Assembly (NCBI RefSeq): GCF_002917105.1
Contig: NZ_PQFZ01000029.1
Span: 1-52,594 of the forward strand
Source: Allobosea psychrotolerans
Lineage (GTDB): Bacteria; Pseudomonadota; Alphaproteobacteria; Rhizobiales; Beijerinckiaceae
Reading direction: 5' to 3'
Length of the DNA: 52,594 bases
Shown piece after piece: positions 1 through 7,480 of this stretch (the stretch's first letter is position 1; the number at the start of each line of letters is the position of its first letter). The translations under genes were made by a program, and so were the position numbers. The notes under the pieces were generated by a model. The model worked only from the letters and a program-made list of their open reading frames with translations, was not told the DNA's origin and made no database searches.

Positions 1-20
1 AAGCGGTCCAGAACGCCCAT
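1..20 (-). CDS. Start of a gene cut by the left window edge
   Basis: A minus-strand ATG at 18-20 is preceded by a GGAGG-type ribosome binding site at the usual distance (complement of 26-30). Only six to seven codons are inside the window, reading MGVLDR. The product cannot be identified. The strong ribosome binding site is the only reason to call it a gene; it faces away from the transporter genes to the right. Confidence 0.35.
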
Positions 21-58
21 GGCTGCCTCCAAAAGACAGCCTTGAATCACGCCAAATC

Positions 59-79
59 ACTCTTGGGAATCCCAAGAGT
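59..79. repeat. Perfect inverted repeat with a GAATC core
   Basis: Arms ACTCTTGGG and CCCAAGAGT are perfect complements around a central AAT. The centre reads GGGAATCCC and so holds a GANTC site, the target of CcrM methylase in alphaproteobacteria. It lies about 40 bp upstream of the gene that starts at 20 on the minus strand, so it may be an operator. There is no T-run to make it a terminator. Confidence 0.5.
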
Positions 80-90
80 CCACGCCACCT

Positions 91-192
91 AGAGCATGTC
101 CGCGTTTCTCCGAAACGCGAAAGATGCTCTACCTCCTTATTTTATCGCATTTTCTTCACAAGAACCGGGACCACTTCGCTCGAGAATGCTCT
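91..192 (-). repeat. Dispersed palindromic element, family A
   Basis: The reverse complement begins AGAGCATTCTCGAGCGAAGT and continues through a GTGAAGAAAATGCG box to an AGAGCAT...ATGCTCT hairpin. The same arrangement recurs at 40706-40807 and, degraded, at 32351-32442 and 16089-16157. This is a REP/BIME-like intergenic element, not a gene. Confidence 0.75.
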
Positions 193-250
193 GGGCCCGG
201 ACCGGCGGGAGAGAGGCTGGAACGCCACCTCTCCCGCCGGTCCGTGGTCC

Positions 251-1120
251 TCATTCAGCGTAGGATTGCGTCGCCCAGGCCGCCCGCAGCCTCGGCCCGA
301 CCTTGACGCCGAACGGCCCGAACCATTTGTCGAACAGGGCCTCGGCCTCACCGGATTTGAACATCTTCGCCATGGCGTGATTGGCGATCCACAGGATCGT
401 CGGATTGAGCTTGGGCACCATGAAGCCTTGCGGCGCGTAGCCGTATTCCTCGCCGACAATAGTCAAGGCGTCAGGGTTCTTCGACTGCCGGATCAGGCTG
501 TAGAATGCCCCGTTGTCGCTGAAATAGGCGTCCGCGCGCCGGGTCTCGACCGAGATCAGCGCAGCGGCATGATCATCGACGTTCTGGATGCGGATATTGA
601 GCTTCTTATCGGCGATGAGCTTCTTGAGGTCCGGTTCGCTGCTGCCGCCGGTAGCGACGGCCACGACCTTGCCGTTCAGATCCTCGTATTTGGTGATGCC
701 CGAGGCCTTGAGAACCAGAAGCTGGCTCGTCGAGACATAGGAGACGGAGGAGAAATCGACCTGCTTGTTGCGGCCGAAGGTATTGACCGTGCCGCCGCAT
801 TCGAGATCGACCGTGCCGTTGGCGACCAGCGCCTGACGGTTCTGGATGTTGACCGGCACATATTTGACCTGGATTTCCGGCAGCTTCAGCTCGGCCTTGA
901 TCTCTTCGATGATGCGCTGGCAGAACTCGACCGCGTAGCCGGCCGGCTTCTTGTCATTGTCGAGATAGCCGTAAGGGTAGAGCGTCTCGCGGATGCCCAT
1001 GGTGATCGTCTTGGTGTCGCGCAGCTTCTTGACGATCGCATCGACTTCCTGCGCCTGGGCGGAGGCCGCCATGCCGAACGCCAGCAGGGCGCTTGTGATG
1101 GTGACAAAGTTCAGTCTCAT
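251..1120 (-). CDS. Amino acid ABC transporter substrate-binding protein (family 3)
   Basis: A 289-residue periplasmic solute receptor. Residues 1-24 form a Sec signal peptide ending ASAQA, followed by a type 3 solute-binding domain (SBP_bac_3) with the usual TITMGIRE and PAGYAVEFCQRI segments near the N-terminus. It would deliver a polar amino acid or amino acid derivative to the permease pair at 3703-5075. The ATG at 1120 is chosen because a GGGAGAG ribosome binding site precedes it and the signal peptide starts there; a longer in-frame start at 1186 would spoil the signal sequence. It is last in a minus-strand unit, 62 bp after the opine-dehydrogenase-like gene. The substrate is unknown; an opine or its parent amino acid is an inference from the neighbour. 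Confidence 0.88.
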   Translation of the reverse strand: MRLNFVTITSALLAFGMAASAQAQEVDAIVKKLRDTKTITMGIRETLYPYGYLDNDKKPAGYAVEFCQRIIEEIKAELKLPEIQVKYVPVNIQNRQALVANGTVDLECGGTVNTFGRNKQVDFSSVSYVSTSQLLVLKASGITKYEDLNGKVVAVATGGSSEPDLKKLIADKKLNIRIQNVDDHAAALISVETRRADAYFSDNGAFYSLIRQSKNPDALTIVGEEYGYAPQGFMVPKLNPTILWIANHAMAKMFKSGEAEALFDKWFGPFGVKVGPRLRAAWATQSYAE

Positions 1121-1182
1121 GGTTCTCTCCCGTTTGCCGTGATCGTTCAGTTCGTCACCCCGCCCGGTCGGACGGAAGGCCT

Positions 1183-2253
1183 TCAAAACCCGAGGCGCGC
1201 CCGTTCCTGCAGTTCCTCGCGCGTCATCTGCGCGAAGTCGAGAGACGGCAGCAGGTCGTTGTCATCGGCGAAATCACGGCCATAGGCGCCCGAAAGCATG
1301 GTCAACCCAGCCTCGTGCAGCACCGCCGGGCGGCCCACGAGCCGGCCGAGCAGAACCGTCGGCAACAGGCCGAAGGGCGCATCCTCCAGCACATAGCGGC
1401 TCTCCAGCGTCGTCGGGCCGAAGCCGCCGCGCCCCTGGCCATGCAGATTGGCGTTCATCTCCGCGATGCTGGCGAGCGGCAATTGATAGGAGAAGGCATA
1501 GTGCTCCTTGATCGTGCGCACCGAAAGCCCGAAGGCTTCGGCGATCGCCAGCCGCTCGGCGTCGAGCGCCTCCATCACGCGGCCGACAGCCGGGGTGACG
1601 TTCTCGGCCTGGCCCCAACGCTCACCGCGCTCCATCCGCGTCAGGTTGAACAGCGCAATCGCAAGATGGTTCTGCGGATTGAGGTTGCTGAGCGCGATCG
1701 CCAGGAGCCCGTCGCGCTCGACGAAACGCTCGCCGAACAGGGCCGTGCAAAGCGCATGGCCCTCGTCGAGCCCAGCTTCGGGCACGGCTGCGATATCGAT
1801 CTTGGAGCGCAGCGAGTTGACGCCGACCTCGGTCGGGCTGGTCTTGCGGCCGGTCGTCAGCGTCGTGCCCCAGGCGATGATCGGCGCGCGAACGCCGCGA
1901 GCAGCGAGCAGCTTCGAGAGATAGAGCGCACCGAACGAGGCGTGCGAGCTGATGATGACCGGCTGCCCCTCGCGCAAATGCGCGGCCGTGGCTTCCAGCG
2001 CCATCTTATGGGCGTTGCCGGGCATCACCAGCATCACCACGTCGGACTCGGTCACCGCCTCCTTGGCGCTGGAGGCGATCCGGGGCTGAAAGCTTGTCTC
2101 GATCGCAGTCGTCGCCCGCAACGGAGCGCCGGCCGCCAGTTCGCGGGTGCTCTGGCCTGACGGCGACCACAGCATCGGGTCGTGACCGCCGACAAAGAGC
2201 TGGGCGGCGGCGCCATAGGCCGCGCCGCCAGCGCCGAGAATGCTTACGCGCAT
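1183..2253 (-). CDS. NAD/NADP octopine/nopaline dehydrogenase family protein
   Basis: A 356-residue enzyme. An N-terminal Rossmann fold is shown by GAGGAAYGAA at residues 8-17. The C-terminal helical half matches the octopine dehydrogenase domain, with a conserved N-P-x-N/H-H-type segment (LNPQNHLAIALFN) that usually holds the catalytic His. Family members reversibly couple an amino acid to a 2-oxo acid by reductive amination; catabolic versions split opines. The ATG at 2253 starts right at the nucleotide-binding strand; the upstream extension is not conserved in character. An amino acid importer and an XRE regulator lie in the same direction, so a catabolic role is more likely than opine synthesis. 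The regulator gene ends about 120 bp upstream, and that gap carries a palindromic operator. Confidence 0.82.
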   Translation of the reverse strand: MRVSILGAGGAAYGAAAQLFVGGHDPMLWSPSGQSTRELAAGAPLRATTAIETSFQPRIASSAKEAVTESDVVMLVMPGNAHKMALEATAAHLREGQPVIISSHASFGALYLSKLLAARGVRAPIIAWGTTLTTGRKTSPTEVGVNSLRSKIDIAAVPEAGLDEGHALCTALFGERFVERDGLLAIALSNLNPQNHLAIALFNLTRMERGERWGQAENVTPAVGRVMEALDAERLAIAEAFGLSVRTIKEHYAFSYQLPLASIAEMNANLHGQGRGGFGPTTLESRYVLEDAPFGLLPTVLLGRLVGRPAVLHEAGLTMLSGAYGRDFADDNDLLPSLDFAQMTREELQERARLGF

Positions 2254-2353
2254 GGGAAAGATGCCTTTGCTCGATCCTGAGAGGAAGAACGGTCGCAACG
2301 AAGCTGCGCCGCGAATGCCTTGGGCAGTGCGCACATCTCGGCGAGCAGAGATG

Positions 2354-2369
2354 ATCCGATATAGCGGAA
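2354..2369 (-). promoter_or_regulatory. Putative operator before the opine-dehydrogenase-like gene
   Basis: On the minus strand it reads TTCCGCTATATCGGAT, an imperfect palindrome that shares TTCCGCTATA with the site at 5140-5157. A TTGACT box (2373-2378) lies just upstream and overlaps the stop codon of the regulator gene, so the palindrome falls between the likely -35 and -10. The XRE-cupin protein encoded next door is the obvious candidate to bind both sites; this is inference. Confidence 0.55.
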
Positions 2370-2374
2370 ATGAG

Positions 2375-2968
2375 TCAAGCTGGCTTGCCCTGCCCGGTTT
2401 TGCCGTAGAGCAGCACCATCAGGCCGCGGGCCGGCCGGTGCGAGGCATTGCTGATGGAATGGGGAACGTCGACGGGATAGCGCGCCGTCTCACCCGCCTT
2501 GACCGGATAGGTCGATGCGCCGCTGGTGATCAGGAACTGCCCCGACAGCGCCGTGAAGTGCTCGCAGGCGCCCGCTGCATGCGGCGCGCTGTCGAGCCTG
2601 CCGCCGCCGGCGATCTCGACATCGTACCATTCGGTCGTGCCCGCCAGGCTCGGGGGGCTCAGAATGCGCAGGCGGCAGGAGCCGTCGCTGCTGCGGATCT
2701 CCGGCGTGTGCTCGGACGGGACGATCTCGATCGTCGTCTCGCTTGGCACCGCCTGCCCGCCTTGCAGCAGCGCCGCGAAGTCGATCTTCAGCCCCTGCGT
2801 CAGCCCCCACAGCACGGCGAAGGTCGGGTTGGCCTGCCCGCGCTCGATCTGCGACAGCATCGATTTCGAGACGCCCGAGAGCGCTGAAAGCTGCTGCAGC
2901 GTCAGTCCGCGCGCCTTGCGCTGGCGCTGGATGATCGGGCCGATCTGCGGTGCGCTGAGCTCGGTCAT
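2375..2968 (-). CDS. XRE-family transcriptional regulator with C-terminal cupin
   Basis: A 197-residue regulator. Residues about 10-66 form a lambda-repressor-like helix-turn-helix (RKARGLTLQQLSALSGVSKSMLSQIERG). Residues about 110-190 form a small cupin barrel, the usual effector domain of this family. It sits 9 bp after the ATPase gene and before the dehydrogenase gene, so it is inside the transport operon and probably feeds back on it. Two matching palindromes (2354-2369 and 5140-5157) bracket the operon and are its likely targets. The second XRE-cupin at 44100 has a different operator, so these are separate circuits. Confidence 0.88.
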   Translation of the reverse strand: MTELSAPQIGPIIQRQRKARGLTLQQLSALSGVSKSMLSQIERGQANPTFAVLWGLTQGLKIDFAALLQGGQAVPSETTIEIVPSEHTPEIRSSDGSCRLRILSPPSLAGTTEWYDVEIAGGGRLDSAPHAAGACEHFTALSGQFLITSGASTYPVKAGETARYPVDVPHSISNASHRPARGLMVLLYGKTGQGKPA

Positions 2969-2977
2969 GGCGATGAT

Positions 2978-3706
2978 CTAATGCGTCAGGACCTTGGTCA
3001 GGAACTGCTTGGCGCGCTCCGTCGCAGGGTCGGTGAAGAACTGCGCCTTGGGCGTGTCCTCGAGGATCTCGCCGCCATCCATGAACAGCACGCGGTCCGC
3101 CACGCGCTGGGCGAAGCCCATCTCATGCGTCACCACCATCATGGTCATGCCTTCCAGAGCCAGCGCCTGCATCACCTCCAGCACCTCGTTGATCATCTCG
3201 GGGTCGAGCGCGGAGGTCGGCTCGTCGAACAGCATCGCCTTGGGGTCCATCGCCAGAGCGCGCGCGATCGAGACGCGCTGCTGCTGGCCGCCCGAGAGCT
3301 GGCTCGGGCGGCTCGCCAGCTTGCCGCCGAGCCCGACCCGGGCCAGCAGCTTCTCGGAGCCGGCGTCGGCTTCGGCGCGCGAGCGTTTCAGCACATGGAT
3401 CTGCGCCAGGCTGACATTCTCGAGCGCGGTCATATGCGGATAGAGCTCGAAATTCTGGAAGACCATGCCGATCCGCGCGCGCAGCATCGGCAGATCGGTC
3501 TTCTTGTCCGAGACCGAGACGCCATCGACCGTGATCGAGCCCTGCTCGAACGGCACGAGACCGTTGACGCATTTGATCAGCGTGCTCTTGCCTGAGCCCG
3601 ACGGGCCGCAGACCACCACGACCTCGCCGAGCTTCACCGAAGCCGAGCAGCCGCGCAGGATCTTCAGCTTGCCATAGGATTTGTGCACGTCCTCGAGAAC
3701 GATCAT
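2978..3706 (-). CDS. Polar amino acid ABC transporter ATP-binding protein
   Basis: A 242-residue ATPase of the GlnQ/HisP group. The Walker A GPSGSGKST is at residues 34-42, the signature is LSGGQQQR, and the Walker B is AMLFDEPTSALDP, followed by the switch His in VVTHEMG. It powers uptake by the two permeases encoded just upstream. The ATG at 3706 overlaps the permease stop (ATGA, 3703-3706), which indicates translational coupling and fixes the start. A longer open frame runs upstream in the same phase but is only the shadow of the permease gene. Confidence 0.93.
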   Translation of the reverse strand: MIVLEDVHKSYGKLKILRGCSASVKLGEVVVVCGPSGSGKSTLIKCVNGLVPFEQGSITVDGVSVSDKKTDLPMLRARIGMVFQNFELYPHMTALENVSLAQIHVLKRSRAEADAGSEKLLARVGLGGKLASRPSQLSGGQQQRVSIARALAMDPKAMLFDEPTSALDPEMINEVLEVMQALALEGMTMMVVTHEMGFAQRVADRVLFMDGGEILEDTPKAQFFTDPATERAKQFLTKVLTH

Positions 3707-4359
3707 CCCGTGCGGCCTTTCCGGTAGAATTCCAGCGCCTTGGTCGATGACAGGCAGATGATCAGATAGACCACGGCGACCAGCGTATACATTTCCGTCG
3801 GCCGCCCATCGCGTGCGGCCACGATGCTCGCCGTCGTCAGGAAGTCGTGCAGCGCCACGACATAGACGAGCGAGGTGTCCTGGAAGACGATGATGATCTG
3901 GTTCAGCACCAGCGGAGTCATCGCCTTCAGCGCCTGCGGCATGACGATATGGCGCATCACCTGCGAGCGCCGCAGGCCCGTCGCCAGCCCAGCCTCGGTC
4001 TGGCCCTGGCGGACATTGTTGATGCCGGCGCGGATGATCTCGCAGTAGAACGCCGCCTCGAACATCACGAAGGCGATCAGCGCCGAAGCGAGCGAGCCGA
4101 TCGGCCGGCCGATCGCCAGCGGCACCAGGAAATAGAACCAGAACAGCACCAGCACGAGCGGCAGCGAGCGCATCACCGTGACGCAAGCCGCAGCCGGCGA
4201 CGCGATCAGCCGGTTCGATGACAACCGCATCAGGGCAAGGCCAAAGCCGATGACCAATCCGCCGATGGTCGCGACCGCGACCAGCAAGGCGCTGAGCGCC
4301 ATGCCTTCGGCCAGGAAGCTCCATGATCTGGCGATGACGCCCCAGTCGAAATCGCTCAT
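3703..4359 (-). CDS. Amino acid ABC transporter permease (second of pair)
   Basis: A 218-residue inner-membrane permease of the HisM/GltK type. It has about five hydrophobic helices and the EAA loop (AGINNVRQGQTEAGLATGLRRSQVMRHIVMPQA) that docks the ATPase. It overlaps the first permease by 4 bp (4356-4359) and the ATPase by 4 bp, so the three are translationally coupled. With the first permease it would form the heterodimeric channel for the receptor at 251-1120. Confidence 0.9.
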   Translation of the reverse strand: MSDFDWGVIARSWSFLAEGMALSALLVAVATIGGLVIGFGLALMRLSSNRLIASPAAACVTVMRSLPLVLVLFWFYFLVPLAIGRPIGSLASALIAFVMFEAAFYCEIIRAGINNVRQGQTEAGLATGLRRSQVMRHIVMPQALKAMTPLVLNQIIIVFQDTSLVYVVALHDFLTTASIVAARDGRPTEMYTLVAVVYLIICLSSTKALEFYRKGRTG

Positions 4360-5075
4360 GAGCCGGCCCTGCGCAGGGCTGCACCGCCGACCCTGTCGTC
4401 GATCAGGCGCATCAGGCCCGTGACGCAGAGCCCGATGACGAGGTAGCCGATGGTGGCCACGGTGAAGGCTTCCAGGCCCTGGAAGGTGTAGTTCTCGATA
4501 TGGCGGCTCTGCGCCGTCAGTTCGAGCACGCCGATCGTCAGGCTCAGGGACGAGAGTTTGACCGTAACCAGGAACTCCGAGGTCAGCGGGCCGACGATGG
4601 CGCGCAGGCCCAGCGGCACCACGACCAGCCGGAACGCCTGCAGCGGACGCAAGCCCGTCGCCAGCGCCGCGGGCATCAGATGATTGCCGACGGCCTCGAT
4701 GCCGGCACGGACCTGCTCGGCGACACGCGAGCCCGCAAACAGCCCGATCGCGACCACTGCAGTGACGAATTCAGGATAGGGCAGATCCCGCTTGATCCAG
4801 AGGCCGATGGTCTCCGGCACGATCTCGGGCAGGACGAAGTACCACAGGAAGAGCTGGACCAGCGGCGGGATGTTGCGGAAGACGTCGATATAGACGCCCG
4901 CGATCACCCGAAGAATGCCGCTCGGCAGGCTGCGGACCACGCCGACGACGAGGCCGACCGAGAGCGCAATGGCCCAGCTGACGAGGCTGATCGCAACGGT
5001 CCATTGCAAGCCGCTCCAGAGCCACTCCGTATAGGGCTCCTGCAGCAGGATGGACCAGTTCCAGCGGTAGTTCAT
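4356..5075 (-). CDS. Amino acid ABC transporter permease (first of pair)
   Basis: A 239-residue membrane permease, first gene of the minus-strand transport operon. The protein opens with an amphipathic stretch (YRWNWSILLQEPYTEWLWSGLQWT) typical of HisQ/GltJ permeases. The EAA loop is RAGIEAVGNHLMPAALATGLRPLQAFRLVVVPLG. The ATG at 5075 is preferred over a start at 5138, because the extra residues are Pro/Arg-rich and would overlap the promoter. A TTGACA box and a palindrome lie upstream (5140-5184). Confidence 0.9.
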   Translation of the reverse strand: MNYRWNWSILLQEPYTEWLWSGLQWTVAISLVSWAIALSVGLVVGVVRSLPSGILRVIAGVYIDVFRNIPPLVQLFLWYFVLPEIVPETIGLWIKRDLPYPEFVTAVVAIGLFAGSRVAEQVRAGIEAVGNHLMPAALATGLRPLQAFRLVVVPLGLRAIVGPLTSEFLVTVKLSSLSLTIGVLELTAQSRHIENYTFQGLEAFTVATIGYLVIGLCVTGLMRLIDDRVGGAALRRAGS

Positions 5076-5139
5076 GCCGTCGCAGCGGCGTGGCGTGGAA
5101 CCCGGGGCCGGTCTCGGATGTCCATCAAGGGTCCCCACA

Positions 5140-5184
5140 ATTCCGCTATAGTGGAATAGTTCGATTATGGGGATTGTTTGTCAA
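5140..5184 (-). promoter_or_regulatory. Promoter and putative operator of the transport operon
   Basis: The plus-strand sequence at 5140-5157 is ATTCCGCTATAGTGGAAT, an 18-bp palindrome with a single mismatch between its halves. On the minus strand a consensus TTGACA (-35) occupies 5179-5184; with a 17-bp spacer the -10 would fall at 5156-5161 and touch the palindrome. A bound regulator would therefore cover the transcription start. It shares TTCCGCTATA with the site before the dehydrogenase gene. Confidence 0.6.
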
Positions 5185-5259
5185 CTGGCTTTCCTGTTTC
5201 GGTCGCGCCCGCCGGCGCGGCCATGCAGGCAGCCCCTTCCTGATGGCGGAGCATCGGGC

Positions 5260-6477
5260 TTATCGCGCCGGATGCTCCGTCATCTTCGGCAGGAACCAGG
5301 CCAGCAGGCCGATCGCCGGCAGGAATGCGCAGATCCGGTAGACGGTCTCGATGCCGACACAGTCGGCAAGTTCGCCCAGCATGGCGGCAGCGACGCCGCC
5401 AAGACCGAAGGACAGCCCGTAGAACAGTCCGCCGATCAACCCGACGCGGCCAGGCAGGAGCTCCATCGCGTAGATCAGGATCGCAGCGAAGGCGCTCGAC
5501 ATGATCAGGTTGATCACAACCGTCAGCACGCCGGTCCAGAACAGGTTGGCGAAAGGCAGCATCAGCGTGAAGGGCAGCGCCCCCAGGATCGAGAACCAGA
5601 TGATCTTGTTGCGGCCGATCTTGTCGCCCAGCATGCCGCCGCCGACCGCCCCTGCCGCCGAGGCCACCAGAAAGAGGAACAGCATCATCTGGGAGGTCTG
5701 CACGGAAACGCCGAACTTCCCGATCAGGTAGAAGGTGTAGAACGAGCTGAAGCTCTGCGAATAGGCGTTCTTGGAAAACAGCAGGATGACCAGGATCGCG
5801 ATCGGCAGGACGACGCTCGCGACGCCGCGGATCGGCGGCCCAGCCACCGACGCCAGCTTGACCGCGACCGGAGCGGCTGCCTGCTGGCTCCGCCATTGAG
5901 CATGGCGCCTGACGGTCCAGGTCATCAGGATCATCGCGAGGAGCGCCGCGGCCGAGAACCAGGCAAGGCTGGTCTGGCCACGCGGCACGATCACGAACGC
6001 CGCCAGCAGCGGCCCGAGCGCGCCGCCCGTCTGCCCGCCGAGCTGGAAGATGCCCTGAGCCAATCCATGCTGCCCGCCGGAGGCGCTGCGTGCCATCCGC
6101 GTCGCCTCGGGATGGAAGATCGAGGAGCCGATGCCGACACAGGCCGCCGCCAGCAAGAGCAGCGGATAGCTGCCGGCATAGGCGAGCCCGATCAGCCCGG
6201 CGAGCGTGAAGCCCATGCCGACGACCATCGAATAGGGCATCGGGTGGCGGTCGGTATAGGATCCGACGAGCGGCTGCAGCAGCGACGCCGCAATCTGGAA
6301 GGTCAGGGTGATCATCCCGATCTGCCCGAAATCCAGCGCATAGGCGCTCTTGATGATCGGGTAGATCGCCGGGATCAGCGACTGCATCATGTCGTTGAGC
6401 AGATGGGTCGTGCTGAGCGCGATCAGCACGGGCATGGCGGCGCGCTGTGAGACGCTGACCGGACTATTGAGGTTCAT
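5260..6477 (-). CDS. fsr: MFS efflux transporter, fosmidomycin-resistance (Fsr) type
   Basis: A 405-residue major facilitator with about 12 hydrophobic helices. The N-terminal SQRAAMPVLIALSTTHLLNDMMQSLIPAIYPIIK and the SIFHPEATRMARSASGGQHGLAQGIFQLGGQTGGALGPLLAAF block are hallmarks of Fsr proteins. Fsr exports fosmidomycin; the natural substrate in this organism is unknown. The length is normal for the family. It points the same way as the amino acid transport genes but lies upstream of their promoter, so it is probably its own unit. No clear ribosome binding site is visible before the ATG at 6477. Confidence 0.87.
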   Translation of the reverse strand: MNLNSPVSVSQRAAMPVLIALSTTHLLNDMMQSLIPAIYPIIKSAYALDFGQIGMITLTFQIAASLLQPLVGSYTDRHPMPYSMVVGMGFTLAGLIGLAYAGSYPLLLLAAACVGIGSSIFHPEATRMARSASGGQHGLAQGIFQLGGQTGGALGPLLAAFVIVPRGQTSLAWFSAAALLAMILMTWTVRRHAQWRSQQAAAPVAVKLASVAGPPIRGVASVVLPIAILVILLFSKNAYSQSFSSFYTFYLIGKFGVSVQTSQMMLFLFLVASAAGAVGGGMLGDKIGRNKIIWFSILGALPFTLMLPFANLFWTGVLTVVINLIMSSAFAAILIYAMELLPGRVGLIGGLFYGLSFGLGGVAAAMLGELADCVGIETVYRICAFLPAIGLLAWFLPKMTEHPAR

Positions 6478-6678
6478 CGCTGTGTTCTCATGTCGTTGCC
6501 GAGGCGTTTTGTCGCAACAGCCCGGACCTGTTCGTCATGGTGGATGTCACGACATGAAACAAGCCGGCAAAATCACGGCACCGACCTGCACGGAGCGCGC
6601 GGCGCCGAAGCTGTCACGGGAGGCTCCTGCGAGGGCAGTGGAATACCTGACGGCGGTCGATCCAGGGTCACGCCAGTC

Positions 6679-7470
6679 TCAGCCCTGGACGAAACGCGGC
6701 GGCCGTCTCTCGACGAAGGCGGCCTTGCCTTCGATGGCGTCGTCGGAGAGGCCGAGCGGCACGGTGATCTCCTCCTCCATCAGAAGCCCGGCCTGATAGC
6801 CGTTGCGCAGGCCGGCCGAGACGCTGCGCCTGGAGGCCGCGACCGCCTTGGGGGACTGGCTGGCGATCAGCCCCGCAACCGCGAGCGCCCGGGCTTCGAG
6901 CTCATCATCCCCAACGAGTTCCTCCACCAGCCCGATCCGATATGCCTCTTCCGCCCCGATCGTCTGCCCCGTCAGCATCAGGCGCAGCGCCTGGCCGCGC
7001 CCGACCAGCATCGGCAGACGCTGCGTCCCCGTCGCGGTCGCCATCGCGCCGAGCTTGACCTCTGGTACGCCGAAGCTCGCGCTGCGACCGGCGATGCGGA
7101 AATCGCAGGCCAGCGCCAGGACCATGCCGCCGCCCAGCGTATGACCGTTGCAGGCGGCGATTACCGGCACCGGGCCGCGCTCGATGGTCTCGTTCAGCCT
7201 GGTTTCCACCAGCCGCGCCTCCTCGATCCAAGCGGCCGAGGCTTCGAACTCGCGGATATTGGAGCCGACGGAGAACGCCTGCCCGCTGCCGATCAGCACG
7301 ACGCAGCGGGCGCCATGATCGCGCTGCACGCTTTCCAGAAAGGCGGTCAACGCCCGCCGCGCCGCGATGGTGAACACGCCGAGCGGCTTGGAGATGATGC
7401 GGACCAGGACGACGCCGGGCGAGGCCAGGACCGCCTCGAAAACCTCGTTCTTCAGGAGGCTGTCAGTCAT
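6679..7470 (-). CDS. Crotonase-fold enoyl-CoA hydratase/isomerase family protein
   Basis: A 263-residue crotonase. The oxyanion-hole segments are visible (SVGSNIREFE near residue 70, ACNGHTLGGG near 112). Of the two catalytic glutamates of classical hydratases, the second is present (Glu137 in GVPEVKLG) but the first is replaced: the GGGCE motif reads GGGMV, giving Val117. A simple syn-hydration of enoyl-CoA is therefore unlikely; isomerase, hydrolase or lyase activity is possible. It follows the CoA-transferase with a 10-bp gap, so both belong to one minus-strand operon. Confidence 0.87.
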   Translation of the reverse strand: MTDSLLKNEVFEAVLASPGVVLVRIISKPLGVFTIAARRALTAFLESVQRDHGARCVVLIGSGQAFSVGSNIREFEASAAWIEEARLVETRLNETIERGPVPVIAACNGHTLGGGMVLALACDFRIAGRSASFGVPEVKLGAMATATGTQRLPMLVGRGQALRLMLTGQTIGAEEAYRIGLVEELVGDDELEARALAVAGLIASQSPKAVAASRRSVSAGLRNGYQAGLLMEEEITVPLGLSDDAIEGKAAFVERRPPRFVQG

Positions 7471-7480
7471 TGTTCCGCTC

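Noticed and set aside
3703..4384. Apparent fusion of a 226-residue extension to the ABC ATPase at 2978-3706
   Set aside because: The extension is the permease gene read in another frame; the ATPase has its own ATG overlapping the permease stop.
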